DNA of 28,624 bases from an uncultured Muribaculaceae bacterium (GCA_938039795.1 CALHWU010000162.1:1-28624); one strand, 5' to 3'. Shown: positions 1 to 9,015, numbered from the stretch's first letter. The notes: generated from the letters alone by a model not told the origin. Translations and numbers: made by a program.

Positions 1-252
1 GGGCTCACCGGCTCGTTCCGCAAGCCCATATCATGCTATCTCTACCCGCTGCGCATCACAGAGTATCCTGCTTTCACGGCTGTCAACTACCACCGGTGGA
101 AAATTTGCCGCAGCGCCGAAGCCAACGGACGCCGCCTCGGCATACGTCTGTATCAGTTCATGAAAGAGCCGCTCATCGCGCGCTTCGGACAGAAGTGGTA
201 CGACGAACTCGCCCAGGCCTGCGAGGCCATAATCGAAAACGGCATAGATTAA
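1..252 (+). CDS. DUF3109 family protein, C-terminal part (cut by window edge)
   Basis: The window opens inside an open frame (phase 1) that runs 83 codons to TAA. Its sequence (KPISCYLYPLRI near the start, then AVNYHRWKIC, then KEPLIARFGQKWYDEL) matches from memory the C-terminal third of Bacteroidetes DUF3109 proteins. These are short cytosolic proteins with clustered cysteines, related to the CxxCxxxxCC putative Fe/Zn-binding families. Two of those cysteines are visible here (in PISCYLYP and WKICRS). The function of the family is unknown. The downstream hexosaminidase starts 21 bases after the stop, so the two may be co-transcribed. Start and N-terminal cysteines lie outside the window. Confidence 0.8.
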   Translation, partial: GLTGSFRKPISCYLYPLRITEYPAFTAVNYHRWKICRSAEANGRRLGIRLYQFMKEPLIARFGQKWYDELAQACEAIIENGID

Positions 253-273
253 CCCTTCAACACCAACTATATC

Positions 274-2301
274 ATGAAGTCAATCAAAATTTGTCTTATC
301 GTAGCGCTTCTGGCAATAGCTGCCACGGCCACAGCACGACCATCGCTTGCCGACTATGCGCTTCTGCCCGTGCCGCAGGAGATCGAATTCCACAACGGAG
401 AGACGAGATTCTCCACCGCCCGGCTTGAGATGCCGGCTTGGGCCGAACAGTGGAGTGCATGTCTGACGCAGCTCGGCGCGAAAGTCGATCCGCAGGCCCG
501 TTTTCTCATCAAAGGCGAAATAGTCGACTCCATAGCCGGAGCCGGGGCCAACGACGAAGCCTATACCCTCAGCATCGGCAGCCACGGCATCACCGTCACC
601 GCCACCTCCTCCAAAGGTGTTTTCTGGGCCATGCAGACACTGCGTCAGCTCGGACACCGGTCTACCGCCAGGCAGGCCCGTTTTCCGCGCTGCGAGATCG
701 TCGACTGGCCCGCATTCCCCTGGCGCGGCTTCATGATGGACGTCGGCCGCTCCTACATCAGTATGGAAGAGCTGAAACGCGAGATCGACGCCATGTCGCT
801 TTTCAAGCTAAATGTATTCCACTGGCATCTCACCGAAAACCAGGCATGGCGCCTCGAGAGCAAGATATTCCCGATGCTCAACGACAGCGTCAATACCATC
901 CGTCAGCCGGGTAAATACTACACCGTCGAAGAGGCCCGCGACCTCGTGGCCTACTGCCGCGACCGTGGCATCATGCTCGTGCCGGAGATCGACATGCCCG
1001 GACACAGCGCGGCTTTCGAGCGGACATTCCGCCACGACATGCAGTCGCCCGAAGGCATGAAGATACTCAAGTTGCTCGTAGAGGAGGCCTGCTCCACATT
1101 TGACGAAGTGCCCTATCTGCATATCGGCACCGACGAGGTGCGTTTCACCAATCCCGATTTCGTGCCGGAAATGGTGGCATTCGTGCGCAGTCACGGCAAA
1201 AAAGCCATATCATGGAATCCCGGATGGCATTATGAGCCCGGACAGATCGACATGACCCATCTGTGGAGCTATCGCGGAAAAGGTCAGGAAGGAATACCGG
1301 CCATTGATTCCAAACTCCACTATCTCAACCACTTCGACCTGTATGCCGACCTCCGCGCCCTCTACCGCAGCAAGATCTACGGTCAGACGGCAGGCACGCC
1401 CGACGTTGCCGGAGTGGAGATAGCTATATGGAACGACCGCTATGTGGCCGACGAGACCGCCAATGCCAACCAGAACAATCTCTATCCCGTGATGCTTGCC
1501 GTGGCCGAACGCTCATGGCACGGAGGAGGCACCGAATATTTCGACAGCCTCGGCACCAATATGGCCGAGCCGGGGACTGACGACTTCAACGCATTCGCAG
1601 ATTTCGAACGCCGCCTGCTCCATCACAAAGCCACCTCGCTGAGCCATCTCGACATACCCTACGTGAAGCAGAGCAATGTCAGATGGCGGATAACCGATCC
1701 GTTCCCCAACGAAGGCGACCTAAGCCGCCAGTTTCCGCCCGAAAAAGAGGGGATGAAACAAAGCTACGAGTATGAAGGCAATACCTACGGCACCCGAAAG
1801 GCATCGGGAGCCGGCATATATCTTCGCCACGTGTGGGGCCCCGGCACTATACCGGGATTCTATACCGATCCCCAACCCGATCATACAGCCTACGCTTTCA
1901 CGCGCGTCTACTCCCCTGTTGACCAGACCCTCGGACTGCAGGCCGAGACGCAGAACTACAGCCGATCGGAGCCCGATATCGCTCCCGAACCAGGCAAATG
2001 GGACTATCGTGAAAGCCGTATCTGGATCAATGGAGTGGCAGTAGAGCCGCCCGTTTGGCAGTCGACCCATAAGATCCGCGACAACGAGATTTCCCTGACC
2101 AACGAGAACGCATCGGCACGCAAACCACTCCCTGTAAAACTTCACAAAGGCTGGAACGACGTGATGATAAAGCTCCCGATCGGCCAGTTCTCCACTCCGG
2201 AGACACGATTGGCCAAATGGATGTTCACGTTCGTGCTGACCACACCCGACGGGACGCGTGAGGCCGACGTGGTCTACGACCCCGATGTTCAGGGAAAATA
2301 A
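274..2301 (+). CDS. Secreted glycoside hydrolase family 20 beta-N-acetylhexosaminidase
   Basis: 675 residues. A signal peptide (about residues 1-21, hydrophobic core KICLIVALLAIAATATA) sends the protein to the periplasm or outer membrane. Residues about 25-140 look like the GH20b alpha/beta domain. The catalytic barrel follows, with RGFMMDVGRSY (151-161), FHWHLTENQAWR (182-193) and the hallmark HIGTDE (283-288). In GH20, D287 would orient the substrate N-acetyl group and E288 be the acid/base. The family removes terminal GlcNAc or GalNAc from glycans, chitobiose or host mucin; the exact substrate cannot be read here. The C-terminal 200 residues after the barrel (containing a GKWDYRESRIWINGV stretch) resemble a beta-sandwich accessory domain, which is my inference. 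The start is the first ATG after the DUF3109 stop and gives a full signal peptide. The 3' end overlaps the convergent solute-binding gene by 13 bases. Confidence 0.9.
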   Translation: MKSIKICLIVALLAIAATATARPSLADYALLPVPQEIEFHNGETRFSTARLEMPAWAEQWSACLTQLGAKVDPQARFLIKGEIVDSIAGAGANDEAYTLSIGSHGITVTATSSKGVFWAMQTLRQLGHRSTARQARFPRCEIVDWPAFPWRGFMMDVGRSYISMEELKREIDAMSLFKLNVFHWHLTENQAWRLESKIFPMLNDSVNTIRQPGKYYTVEEARDLVAYCRDRGIMLVPEIDMPGHSAAFERTFRHDMQSPEGMKILKLLVEEACSTFDEVPYLHIGTDEVRFTNPDFVPEMVAFVRSHGKKAISWNPGWHYEPGQIDMTHLWSYRGKGQEGIPAIDSKLHYLNHFDLYADLRALYRSKIYGQTAGTPDVAGVEIAIWNDRYVADETANANQNNLYPVMLAVAERSWHGGGTEYFDSLGTNMAEPGTDDFNAFADFERRLLHHKATSLSHLDIPYVKQSNVRWRITDPFPNEGDLSRQFPPEKEGMKQSYEYEGNTYGTRKASGAGIYLRHVWGPGTIPGFYTDPQPDHTAYAFTRVYSPVDQTLGLQAETQNYSRSEPDIAPEPGKWDYRESRIWINGVAVEPPVWQSTHKIRDNEISLTNENASARKPLPVKLHKGWNDVMIKLPIGQFSTPETRLAKWMFTFVLTTPDGTREADVVYDPDVQGK

Positions 2302-3116
2302 CGGCGCGAAAGCTTCCGGTAAATTTCGGTCTGGCGCTGCGCCTCCATGACCGTATCAAGCCGGCTCACCAACAGTGAGTCGGCTTTTCTGCATATCCAC
2401 GACTGGAACTGATTGAACGACACCGCCGTTGACACATCCACCCGAGGATAATCCGCTGCCATGGCGCGGGCTATCCGCTCATTGACCACAGCCGACGGTA
2501 TTTCTCCGGTAGCAGTCATGATAAACAGCTGTTCGCTGCCATAAGCCGGATCCTCGACTACATAAATTGTATCTCCGATCTCCGACGCAAGATTGTGAAG
2601 CCGGTCGGCCACAGGCGACTGTGCCATGACCCATACTTCATGCCGAGCCAAGTCGAGCTGCGAATTGACAGGCACATTTCCCGATGAGTCACGCAACTGC
2701 ACAAGAACCTGACGATCAATATATACCGGCATGGTAAACGCATAATCCTCCCTGTAGCGCTCGGTCATAGGCATAGCGGCCACCACAACATCATACAGAC
2801 CGTCGTCAAGGCCGCCAAGAGCTTCACCTATAGTCACTATAGGGTGGAACTTCAGTTTAAGATCATGATCAGCCGCCATCTGGCGTAAAAGATCGTAAGA
2901 AAAGCCTCCGAGCGTATCGTCATAGCGGTAGAACGACAAAGGCCCGTATTCTATAGCGACATCTATCGTATCACCGCCCGAAGGCTGACGCGTAGAGACA
3001 TGTAGCGTGGGGACACTGCATGTGCGGACACACAGCATCATCGTCAGCGCTGCCACAAGCAGCATCCCGTAGAGAGCGAGCCTTGACGACGGCTTGCGAG
3101 CATATCGTAGTTTCAT
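2289..3116 (-). CDS. Periplasmic solute-binding protein, family 3 (SBP_bac_3-like)
   Basis: 275 residues. An N-terminal hydrophobic segment (about 13-29, LALYGMLLVAALTMML) acts as signal or membrane anchor; no clear lipobox is seen. The rest follows the family 3 amino-acid-binding fold: IDVAIEYGPLSFYRYDD at the start of lobe 1, GGFSYDLLRQMA, then the motif GLYDVVVAAMPMTERYRED followed by FTMPVYIDRQVLV. No ABC permease or ATPase is adjacent. It starts 2 bases after the stop of the putative porin, so the pair is almost certainly co-transcribed. It may hand a small ligand from the porin to another machine, or be related to the substrate-binding half of MltF-type lytic transglycosylases, since the SLT domain is missing here. 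Ligand unknown. Confidence 0.8.
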   Translation of the reverse strand: MKLRYARKPSSRLALYGMLLVAALTMMLCVRTCSVPTLHVSTRQPSGGDTIDVAIEYGPLSFYRYDDTLGGFSYDLLRQMAADHDLKLKFHPIVTIGEALGGLDDGLYDVVVAAMPMTERYREDYAFTMPVYIDRQVLVQLRDSSGNVPVNSQLDLARHEVWVMAQSPVADRLHNLASEIGDTIYVVEDPAYGSEQLFIMTATGEIPSAVVNERIARAMAADYPRVDVSTAVSFNQFQSWICRKADSLLVSRLDTVMEAQRQTEIYRKLSRRYFP

Positions 3117-3118
3117 GA

Positions 3119-5107
3119 TCAGTTGGCGAAATCAATTGACAGACCTATCTGGAAGCGACGCGGATTCATCGGATAATGAGGCATGGCGAAGTAGTTCTTG
3201 CCGGTCAGTCCCTGGTTGATATGCGACATCATGACGTAGAACCGCGTGCGGCTGAGTTTCATATTGGCATAGAGATTCATAAAAGGATAATTGCCCACCT
3301 CAACCGACCGCTGATTGTAAAACGCCATAGTAGCAGGCTGATACGACGGGGAATAGTAGCGCGTATAGTAGTCGCAGTCGAGACCCAGCTGCACTTCAAG
3401 CACCTTCGCCACCTTGAAGTATACAAACAGATTGGAATAGACTGCAAGCTTTGGCGCGGGCAGCACATTTTCATCGGAAGTCACCTGATAGGTGATGTTG
3501 TTCTGCCAGTTGAGCGCCCTGTAGCGGAAATCCTGACGAAGATTGACACTTACCACCTGCACGCTTCCCTTATGTTGCACCGGGAGGCAGTCCTGACCGA
3601 AGTAGATATAATTCTGTATATTTTCCACTCCGGCGTTGACATAGGTGCCTGTGAACGGTATCTTCAGCCAACCGCCCGCTTTAAGCCTGCGCGTCTTGCC
3701 GAAATCGTTGTTCCATATGAAATGATTTGACACATACTGGCGCATGAGCAGAGGCGCCTCTTCGTTGGAAAAGTGGAAATAACCGTTGATTCTGACAGTA
3801 TCGTTTTTGAGCCGGAACAGAGTGGACAGATTGGCATTTACCCTGACATCACCCGCCACCGGCCCAGCTATTCCTATCCGTCCGGTCAGATCATACCTAA
3901 GCACACGTCCTGACTGTTTAGTAAGCTGACCTCCGGCATAAAACAGGTTTTCTGTGACTTTTGGACTCAACTTGCTTTCAAACGGATATGGGGTAAGTCC
4001 TGCAAGACGATCCGCACCGGCGATCGGTATGCTGTCGACCGTCTGGTTATAGCGGCGTATCTCATGAGTGATATACGCAGCCAGTCCGGCCTTGGCATAC
4101 TTGTGGAAACCTTCGAGAAGCGACACCCCGAAAGTGTTAGACAGCGACCAGTACGAAGTATTGTCGTGTGTCGAGCCGTCCGACAGGTACGAATTGCGCC
4201 AGAAATCTTCCGTCTCAGGGGGCACGGTGTTGTCAAACACATGGCGCCCCTTGTTGTAATCGAGCGTCCATATGAAGCTCGACACGGGAATATAGGTGCG
4301 GTGCTCAATAGTGTCACCTGGTATTGAATCATTCGGCGGTGTCACATGCCAGTAGCCGACCTTATAGCGCGAGTTGGCCATAAACTCCGTGCCGGTCACC
4401 CTCGAATGCGCTCCGGTGAGGAACGTAGGTATCGACTTGGGATTGATCGACGCGGATCCGCCCTGCAATATTTCAGGATTCGTGATGTAAAGATCATCGG
4501 TAATACCGCCGTTCTCTTTCGCTACCAGGTTATAATGATTTAGAAACGTCTGCAGTTCGTAGCGGTCGCCCATATACGATGATGCCAGCCCCCATGCAAG
4601 GTTCTTGTCGGCCTGATTAGCATAGCTGCCCTTGGAGTAGAGATAATCTACCGAAGCCCCGATCTGAAGCTTGCTGTTGACATTGCCCGAGAAATCAGCC
4701 TGCAGGCGATCCTGCGCCGTTTCGCGTCCGCCGGAGTTGTTATAACTCAGGAGCGTCATCGGTATTCGCGTGTTGTAAAATTTGTGGTTGCCCTGAATGG
4801 GAAGCCACTGGCGCACGGCGTCACGGAAGAAAAAGTCGCTCATTGCCGGACGCTCGAACAATATCATGTTAATGCCCGGGGATCCGAGATTGCCCGTAGA
4901 GGCCCAGGCGGGAGACAGACCCGACGGCACTGACTGCATTGAATAGTCGAACAACAGGGTATCAATAGTGGCAGGCTCATGCAATCCCAGCGGGGGAAGC
5001 ATGGTCCAGGCATATGAGGGCGCTATTACAGGGGCTTTTTTCTGCCCTGCCGCGCCTATTGCTGCTGCAAAGCAGAGGACAATCAGTAGTAAGGCTCTTC
5101 GTAACAT
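3119..5107 (-). CDS. Putative outer-membrane porin (Porin_10 family)
   Basis: 662 residues with a cleavable signal peptide (about 1-21, RRALLLIVLCFAAAIGAAGQ). The body alternates short polar and aromatic strands typical of an outer-membrane beta-barrel. It contains the stretch FFRDAVRQWLPIQGNHKFYNTR followed by TLLSYNNSGG that I associate with the Bacteroidetes putative-porin family (PF14121). The last residues (FQIGLSIDFAN) form a final strand with aromatic residues near the end, as expected for barrel insertion. Substrate unknown. Start ATG at 5107; a TAACTTTG element ends only four bases upstream of it, so the message may be nearly leaderless. The gene overlaps nothing and is followed 2 bases later by the solute-binding gene. 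Confidence 0.8.
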   Translation of the reverse strand: MLRRALLLIVLCFAAAIGAAGQKKAPVIAPSYAWTMLPPLGLHEPATIDTLLFDYSMQSVPSGLSPAWASTGNLGSPGINMILFERPAMSDFFFRDAVRQWLPIQGNHKFYNTRIPMTLLSYNNSGGRETAQDRLQADFSGNVNSKLQIGASVDYLYSKGSYANQADKNLAWGLASSYMGDRYELQTFLNHYNLVAKENGGITDDLYITNPEILQGGSASINPKSIPTFLTGAHSRVTGTEFMANSRYKVGYWHVTPPNDSIPGDTIEHRTYIPVSSFIWTLDYNKGRHVFDNTVPPETEDFWRNSYLSDGSTHDNTSYWSLSNTFGVSLLEGFHKYAKAGLAAYITHEIRRYNQTVDSIPIAGADRLAGLTPYPFESKLSPKVTENLFYAGGQLTKQSGRVLRYDLTGRIGIAGPVAGDVRVNANLSTLFRLKNDTVRINGYFHFSNEEAPLLMRQYVSNHFIWNNDFGKTRRLKAGGWLKIPFTGTYVNAGVENIQNYIYFGQDCLPVQHKGSVQVVSVNLRQDFRYRALNWQNNITYQVTSDENVLPAPKLAVYSNLFVYFKVAKVLEVQLGLDCDYYTRYYSPSYQPATMAFYNQRSVEVGNYPFMNLYANMKLSRTRFYVMMSHINQGLTGKNYFAMPHYPMNPRRFQIGLSIDFAN

Positions 5108-5111
5108 GCGG

Positions 5112-5119
5112 CAAAGTTA
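5112..5119 (-). promoter_or_regulatory. Bacteroidetes -7 element before the putative porin
   Basis: Minus-strand TAACTTTG fits the Bacteroidetes -7 consensus TAnnTTTG. It sits four bases before the porin ATG, so the transcription start would fall at or next to the start codon (leaderless message), or the element is chance. A TTG at 5133-5135 is too close to be a good -33 element. Confidence 0.4.
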
Positions 5120-5217
5120 CGAAGAAATTGGCCAACATATGGGAATGTATGACGTTTTTTTACGCGTTAGGCCACTTGCTGACCAGCCGGCAGATGATCA
5201 TGCATGACGCGACGCCG

Positions 5218-5511
5218 TCATACGTCATCTTCATCCGTGCCCTTTTTCCTGAATATAAAGCTCAGACACCACATGATGACGGCACACACAGCCACTGCTC
5301 CCACAAGAGAGATGGTCTGCCCGTAATCATTCTCGCCGAACCACATCATGAAAGCATAGCCGCCGCCGACTGCCGATGCTACTCCGACTATGACATTGAC
5401 GATCACAGACAGGCCGCCGGATGTCAGCAGACGGCCGCACATATATCCGCCTATAGCGCCTATCAGACCCCAGACAAGCCATGTGGTCAGCCCTATATCA
5501 GCAAGTATCAT
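5218..5511 (-). CDS. GlsB/YeaQ/YmgE-type stress-response membrane protein
   Basis: 97 residues, three hydrophobic segments (about 5-27, 32-56, 66-86) and a charged C-terminal tail (RKKGTDEDDV). The glycine pattern WGLIGAIGGYMCGRLL followed by NVIVGVASAVGGGYAF is that of the transglycosylase-associated / GlsB family (PF04226). These small inner-membrane proteins are linked to envelope or general stress; their biochemical role is not established. Its ATG overlaps the stop of the upstream small protein (ATGA at 5508-5511), which points to translational coupling. The spacing to the porin downstream on the same strand is 110 bases, and the porin has its own -7 element. Confidence 0.85.
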   Translation of the reverse strand: MILADIGLTTWLVWGLIGAIGGYMCGRLLTSGGLSVIVNVIVGVASAVGGGYAFMMWFGENDYGQTISLVGAVAVCAVIMWCLSFIFRKKGTDEDDV

Positions 5512-5678
5512 GACAATACATTGAAACTACGTGATGTATTGATTATCGCACGCGCAGCCACATCTGTGTCGCCCCAGAGATCGGCCATCGTGAGCCAAAT
5601 AACGAGGAGTACTATTAGCACGATCACTCCCACGACAAGCCAGGAGTTGACTTTAGAATTTTTTTGTTTCTTATCCAT
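5508..5678 (-). CDS. Small single-pass membrane protein
   Basis: 56 residues starting MDKKQKNSKVNSW, then one membrane segment (about 14-32, VVGVIVLIVLLVIWL) and a soluble C-terminal tail of about 24 residues. I prefer the ATG at 5678 over a GTG four codons upstream (5690), because a lysine-rich start directly before the helix is typical. The stop overlaps the next gene's ATG by four bases. I do not recognise a named family. The coupling to the GlsB-type gene suggests a joint envelope role. No convincing promoter was seen upstream, in the 150-base divergent gap to pta. Confidence 0.6.
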   Translation of the reverse strand: MDKKQKNSKVNSWLVVGVIVLIVLLVIWLTMADLWGDTDVAARAIINTSRSFNVLS

Positions 5679-5785
5679 CTTGAAGATCACAATGAAAACG
5701 ATTGAAAAATCAGGGTTAGTTTTATAAATAAACGTTCACTCCGGGGAATTTGTTCCTTTTTTTAGGTCAATTTCGGGATAATGCC

Positions 5786-5793
5786 TAAATTTG
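5786..5793 (+). promoter_or_regulatory. Bacteroidetes -7 element for pta-ackA
   Basis: TAAATTTG matches TAnnTTTG. The -33 element is weak: only a T-rich run lies about 20 bases upstream (5757-5763). Transcription would begin near 5798-5800, about 30 bases before the ATG at 5829. This argues that the in-frame ATG at 5781, which lies upstream of this element, is not the start of pta. Confidence 0.55.
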
Positions 5794-5828
5794 CGTATAA
5801 AATTCAACCTAATCAATTACCCTGTAAA

Positions 5829-6845
5829 ATGGAACTGATAGAGAAAATGACCGCCCGGGCCAAGGCCAATCCCCAGCGGATAATACTGCCTGAAGGCACA
5901 GAGCCACGCACTCTTTCGGCCGCTGACCGTATCATAGCCGAAAAAATCGCCGACATCACCCTTATCGGTGATCCTGCCGACATCCATGCTCTCGCCAAAG
6001 AGCTGAAACTTGAGCACATCAAGGATGCCAGGATAGTCAATCCTGCCGATGAGAAAGTCATTGACCGCTATGCTCCGCTTTTCTTCGAGCTCCGCAAGAA
6101 AAAAGGCATCACGATGGAAGAGGCGCGCCTGACCACGGCCAATCCGCTCTATCTCGGCTGCCTGATGGTAAAGGCAGGCGACGCCGACGGACAGGTGGCC
6201 GGCGCACAGAACACCACCGGCAACGTGCTCCGCGCCGCTTTCCAGGTCATAAAGACACAGCCCGGCATCAGCGTCGTCTCAGGAGCGTTCCTGATGCTTC
6301 TCCCCGAAGGCCTCAATTTCGGCACCGACGGCATACTGATATTCGCCGATTGCGCGGTAGTGCCTGATCCGACTGCCGAAGAACTCGCACAGATCGCCGT
6401 GTCGGCATCCCAGACCGCACGCGACATAGCCGGCATAGAGCCGCGCGTGGCCATTTTGAGTTTCTCCACCAAAGGCAGCGCTAAGCATGAGCGGGTCGAC
6501 AAGGTGATCCGCGCTACAGAGATCGCCAAGGAGATGGCCCCCGGTTTGATTCTTGACGGCGAGCTTCAGGCCGACGCAGCCATAGTGCCCGGCGTGGCTC
6601 ACTCAAAGGCCCCCAACAGTCCGCTCAACGGACGAGCCAACGTACTGGTGTTCCCGTCGCTCGAAGTAGGCAACATCGCCTATAAGCTCGTGCAGCGTCT
6701 GGGAGGCGTTCAGGCAGTCGGACCCGTACTTCAGGGACTCGCCGCTCCGGTCAACGACCTCTCGCGCGGATGCTTCCCCGAGGACATCTACAAGACCATC
6801 ATCATGACCTGCAACCAGGCTATCGGTCTTAAAAACGGAAAGTAA
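5829..6845 (+). CDS. pta: Phosphate acetyltransferase
   Basis: 338 residues, the usual length for the short PTA_PTB type of the family. It converts acetyl-CoA plus phosphate into acetyl phosphate plus CoA in the cytosol. The start MELIEKMTARAKANPQRI followed by LPEGTE matches from memory Bacteroides Pta. Further family stretches are GDADGQVAGAQNTTGNVLRA (about 119-138), FGTDGILIFADCAVVPDPT and the C-terminal RGCFPEDIYK. The frame is open 16 codons further upstream, to an ATG at 5781, but that ATG precedes the -7 element, so 5829 is preferred. ackA follows after 28 bases; together they make ATP from acetyl-CoA with acetate as product, a standard energy route in fermenting Bacteroidales. Confidence 0.95.
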   Translation: MELIEKMTARAKANPQRIILPEGTEPRTLSAADRIIAEKIADITLIGDPADIHALAKELKLEHIKDARIVNPADEKVIDRYAPLFFELRKKKGITMEEARLTTANPLYLGCLMVKAGDADGQVAGAQNTTGNVLRAAFQVIKTQPGISVVSGAFLMLLPEGLNFGTDGILIFADCAVVPDPTAEELAQIAVSASQTARDIAGIEPRVAILSFSTKGSAKHERVDKVIRATEIAKEMAPGLILDGELQADAAIVPGVAHSKAPNSPLNGRANVLVFPSLEVGNIAYKLVQRLGGVQAVGPVLQGLAAPVNDLSRGCFPEDIYKTIIMTCNQAIGLKNGK

Positions 6846-6873
6846 ATCATAACCAGAATCATCTCATACAGAC

Positions 6874-8082
6874 ATGAAAATCTTAGTGCTCAACTGCGGC
6901 AGCAGTTCCGTAAAATACAAACTCATCGACACCGACAACGACCGTACCATGGCCGAGGGCGGCGTGGAAAAGATCGGACTCTCCGACGGATTCCTCAAAT
7001 TCAAGAAAGCCGACGGCTCCAAAGAGATCAAGGAACTTGGCCTCACCGACCACAAAGGAGCTGTCGGAGCGATCCTCAACAACCTGACCGATCCTACAGT
7101 AGGATGCATCAAGGATTACTCGGAGATCGACGCCGTCGGCCATCGCGTGGTGCATGGCGCGGAGAAATTCAACAAATCTGTCCTTATCACCGATGAAGTG
7201 ATACAGCAGGTGAAAGATTGCTACAACCTCGCCCCGCTGCACAACCCCGCCAACATCACCGGCATCGAAGCCATCTCGGCCCTCATGCCCGACGTTCCGC
7301 AGGTGGGAGTGTTCGACACCGCCTTCCATCAGACTATGCCGGCCAAGTCGTTCATGTATGCGCTCCCCTACCGTTTCTATAAGGAGGACGGAGTACGCCG
7401 CTACGGCTTCCACGGCACCAGCCACCGCTATGTGTCGGCACGCGCATGTGAATTCCTGGGACTCGACATCACCAAGCAGAAGATGATCACATGTCATGTG
7501 GGCAACGGAGGTTCGATCACAGCCGTTCTCTACGGCAAGAGCGTCGACACGTCGATGGGTCTGACCCCGACCGAAGGACTGATGATGGGCACCCGCGTAG
7601 GCGACGTCGATCCGGGAGCGATAACTTACCTGATGCACCGTCACGGCTATACCGTCGACGACATACAGCGCATCATCAACAAGGAGAGCGGCATGGCGGG
7701 GGTCAGCGAGATATCCTCCGACATGCGTGAGATCGAGGCAGCTGAAAAGGCAGGCAACGAACGCGCCAAGCTCGGCATGGACATGTATGAGCAACGTATC
7801 ATCAAATATGTCGGCGCTTATGCGGCCGAAATGGGTGGCGTCGACGTGATCGTCTTCACAGGAGGCGTCGGTGAGAACCAGACCGGAGTACGAGAGAACG
7901 TCTGCGAGCCGCTCAAATTCATGGGCGTGGAGATCGATAAAGAGCTCAACGCACGCACCCGCGGAACCGAGACAGAGATATCCACCCCTGCCTCAAAAGT
8001 AAAAGTAGTGGTGATCCCCACCGACGAGGAGCTGATGATAGCCCGCGACACACGCGACATCGTGTCGGCTCTCAATAAATAA
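6874..8082 (+). CDS. ackA: Acetate kinase
   Basis: 402 residues, full length for the family. It transfers phosphate from acetyl phosphate to ADP, giving ATP and acetate. The sequence shows the N-terminal signature MKILVLNCGSSSVKYKL, the phosphate-loop region RRYGFHGTSHRYVSARA, the GNGGSITAV stretch and the C-terminal nucleotide-binding FTGGVGENQ. All parts of the sugar-kinase/Hsp70/actin-type fold are present and there is no break. It lies 28 bases after pta on the same strand, so the two form an operon. ddh starts 23 bases later and may be read from the same message. Confidence 0.97.
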   Translation: MKILVLNCGSSSVKYKLIDTDNDRTMAEGGVEKIGLSDGFLKFKKADGSKEIKELGLTDHKGAVGAILNNLTDPTVGCIKDYSEIDAVGHRVVHGAEKFNKSVLITDEVIQQVKDCYNLAPLHNPANITGIEAISALMPDVPQVGVFDTAFHQTMPAKSFMYALPYRFYKEDGVRRYGFHGTSHRYVSARACEFLGLDITKQKMITCHVGNGGSITAVLYGKSVDTSMGLTPTEGLMMGTRVGDVDPGAITYLMHRHGYTVDDIQRIINKESGMAGVSEISSDMREIEAAEKAGNERAKLGMDMYEQRIIKYVGAYAAEMGGVDVIVFTGGVGENQTGVRENVCEPLKFMGVEIDKELNARTRGTETEISTPASKVKVVVIPTDEELMIARDTRDIVSALNK

Positions 8083-8105
8083 CCCGTTAACACATTTCGA
8101 TCAGA

Positions 8106-9002
8106 ATGAGCAAGATCAAAGCAGCCATAGTGGGATATGGCAACATAGGCCACTTTGTGCTTCAGTCACTTCAGGAAGCCGACGACTTCGAGATAGCCGG
8201 AATTGTCCGGCGCTCCGTCGGATCGCAGCCAGCTGAACTCGCGCCATATAAAGTCGTGACAGATATCGCTGAACTCGGTAAGGTCGATGTAGCCATCCTG
8301 TGTACTCCCACACGCGAAGTCGAGAAGCACGCATCTGCCATGCTTGCAGCCGGCATCAATACTGTCGACAGCTTCGACATACATACTCTTATCCCGCAGC
8401 TGCGCCACGATCTCGGCGAGATCGCGCGTAAGCACGGCACGGTGGCCGTCATTTCGGCAGGATGGGATCCGGGCAGCGACTCCGTAGTGAGAGCCCTTAT
8501 GCAGGCTGCCGCACCGAAAGGACTGACCTATACCAACTTCGGGCCCGGCATGAGCATGGGCCACACCGTATGCGTCAAATCGAAGCCGGGAGTCAAGGAC
8601 GCCCTGTCGATGACCATACCTCTGGGCACAGGCATCCACCGCCGCATGGTGTATGTGGAGCTTGAACCGGGAGCAAGCCTCGAAGAGGTGACAGAGGCCG
8701 TGAAGACCGACCCCTACTTCGCGAGCGACGAGACCCACGTGATCGAGATAAAATCGGTCGATGAGGTCAAGGACATGGGCCACGGAGTGCACATGACACG
8801 CAAAGGAGTGTCGGGCCGCACTCAGAACCAGCGCCTTGAGTTCAGCATGAGCATCAACAACCCGGCTCTGACCGCACAGATACTCGTCGGCGCTGCCCGC
8901 GCTTCCATGCGCCTGCAGCCCGGAGCCTATACCATGATCGAAATCCCGGTCATCGACCTTCTCCCCGGTGACCGCGAAGAGCTCGTGGCCCATCTCGTAT
9001 GA
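8106..9002 (+). CDS. ddh: meso-Diaminopimelate dehydrogenase
   Basis: 298 residues. The enzyme reductively aminates L-2-amino-6-oxopimelate (tetrahydrodipicolinate) with NADPH and ammonia to meso-diaminopimelate, a one-step route to lysine and peptidoglycan precursors found in many Bacteroidetes. The N-terminal nucleotide fold is visible as KAAIVGYGNIGHFVLQSLQ (about 4-22). Family stretches include SAGWDPGSDSVVRALM, NFGPGMSMGHTVCVKSKPGV and GRTQNQRLEFSMSINNPALT. The C-terminus TMIEIPVIDLLPGDREELV is typical. It follows ackA by 23 bases and precedes the symporter by 13 bases. Confidence 0.93.
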   Translation: MSKIKAAIVGYGNIGHFVLQSLQEADDFEIAGIVRRSVGSQPAELAPYKVVTDIAELGKVDVAILCTPTREVEKHASAMLAAGINTVDSFDIHTLIPQLRHDLGEIARKHGTVAVISAGWDPGSDSVVRALMQAAAPKGLTYTNFGPGMSMGHTVCVKSKPGVKDALSMTIPLGTGIHRRMVYVELEPGASLEEVTEAVKTDPYFASDETHVIEIKSVDEVKDMGHGVHMTRKGVSGRTQNQRLEFSMSINNPALTAQILVGAARASMRLQPGAYTMIEIPVIDLLPGDREELVAHLV

Positions 9003-9015
9003 CCGCCCCCGGCAT

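Noticed and set aside
5014..5727. 237-codon plus-strand frame across the porin start and the GlsB-type gene
   Set aside because: Composition is not protein-like, and the minus strand carries recognisable membrane proteins with overlapping starts.
5781..5828. 16-codon N-terminal extension of pta
   Set aside because: Its ATG lies upstream of the -7 element, and relatives start at MELIEKM-like sequence.
6883..7794. 303-codon minus-strand frame opposite ackA
   Set aside because: Antisense shadow of a fully conserved acetate kinase.
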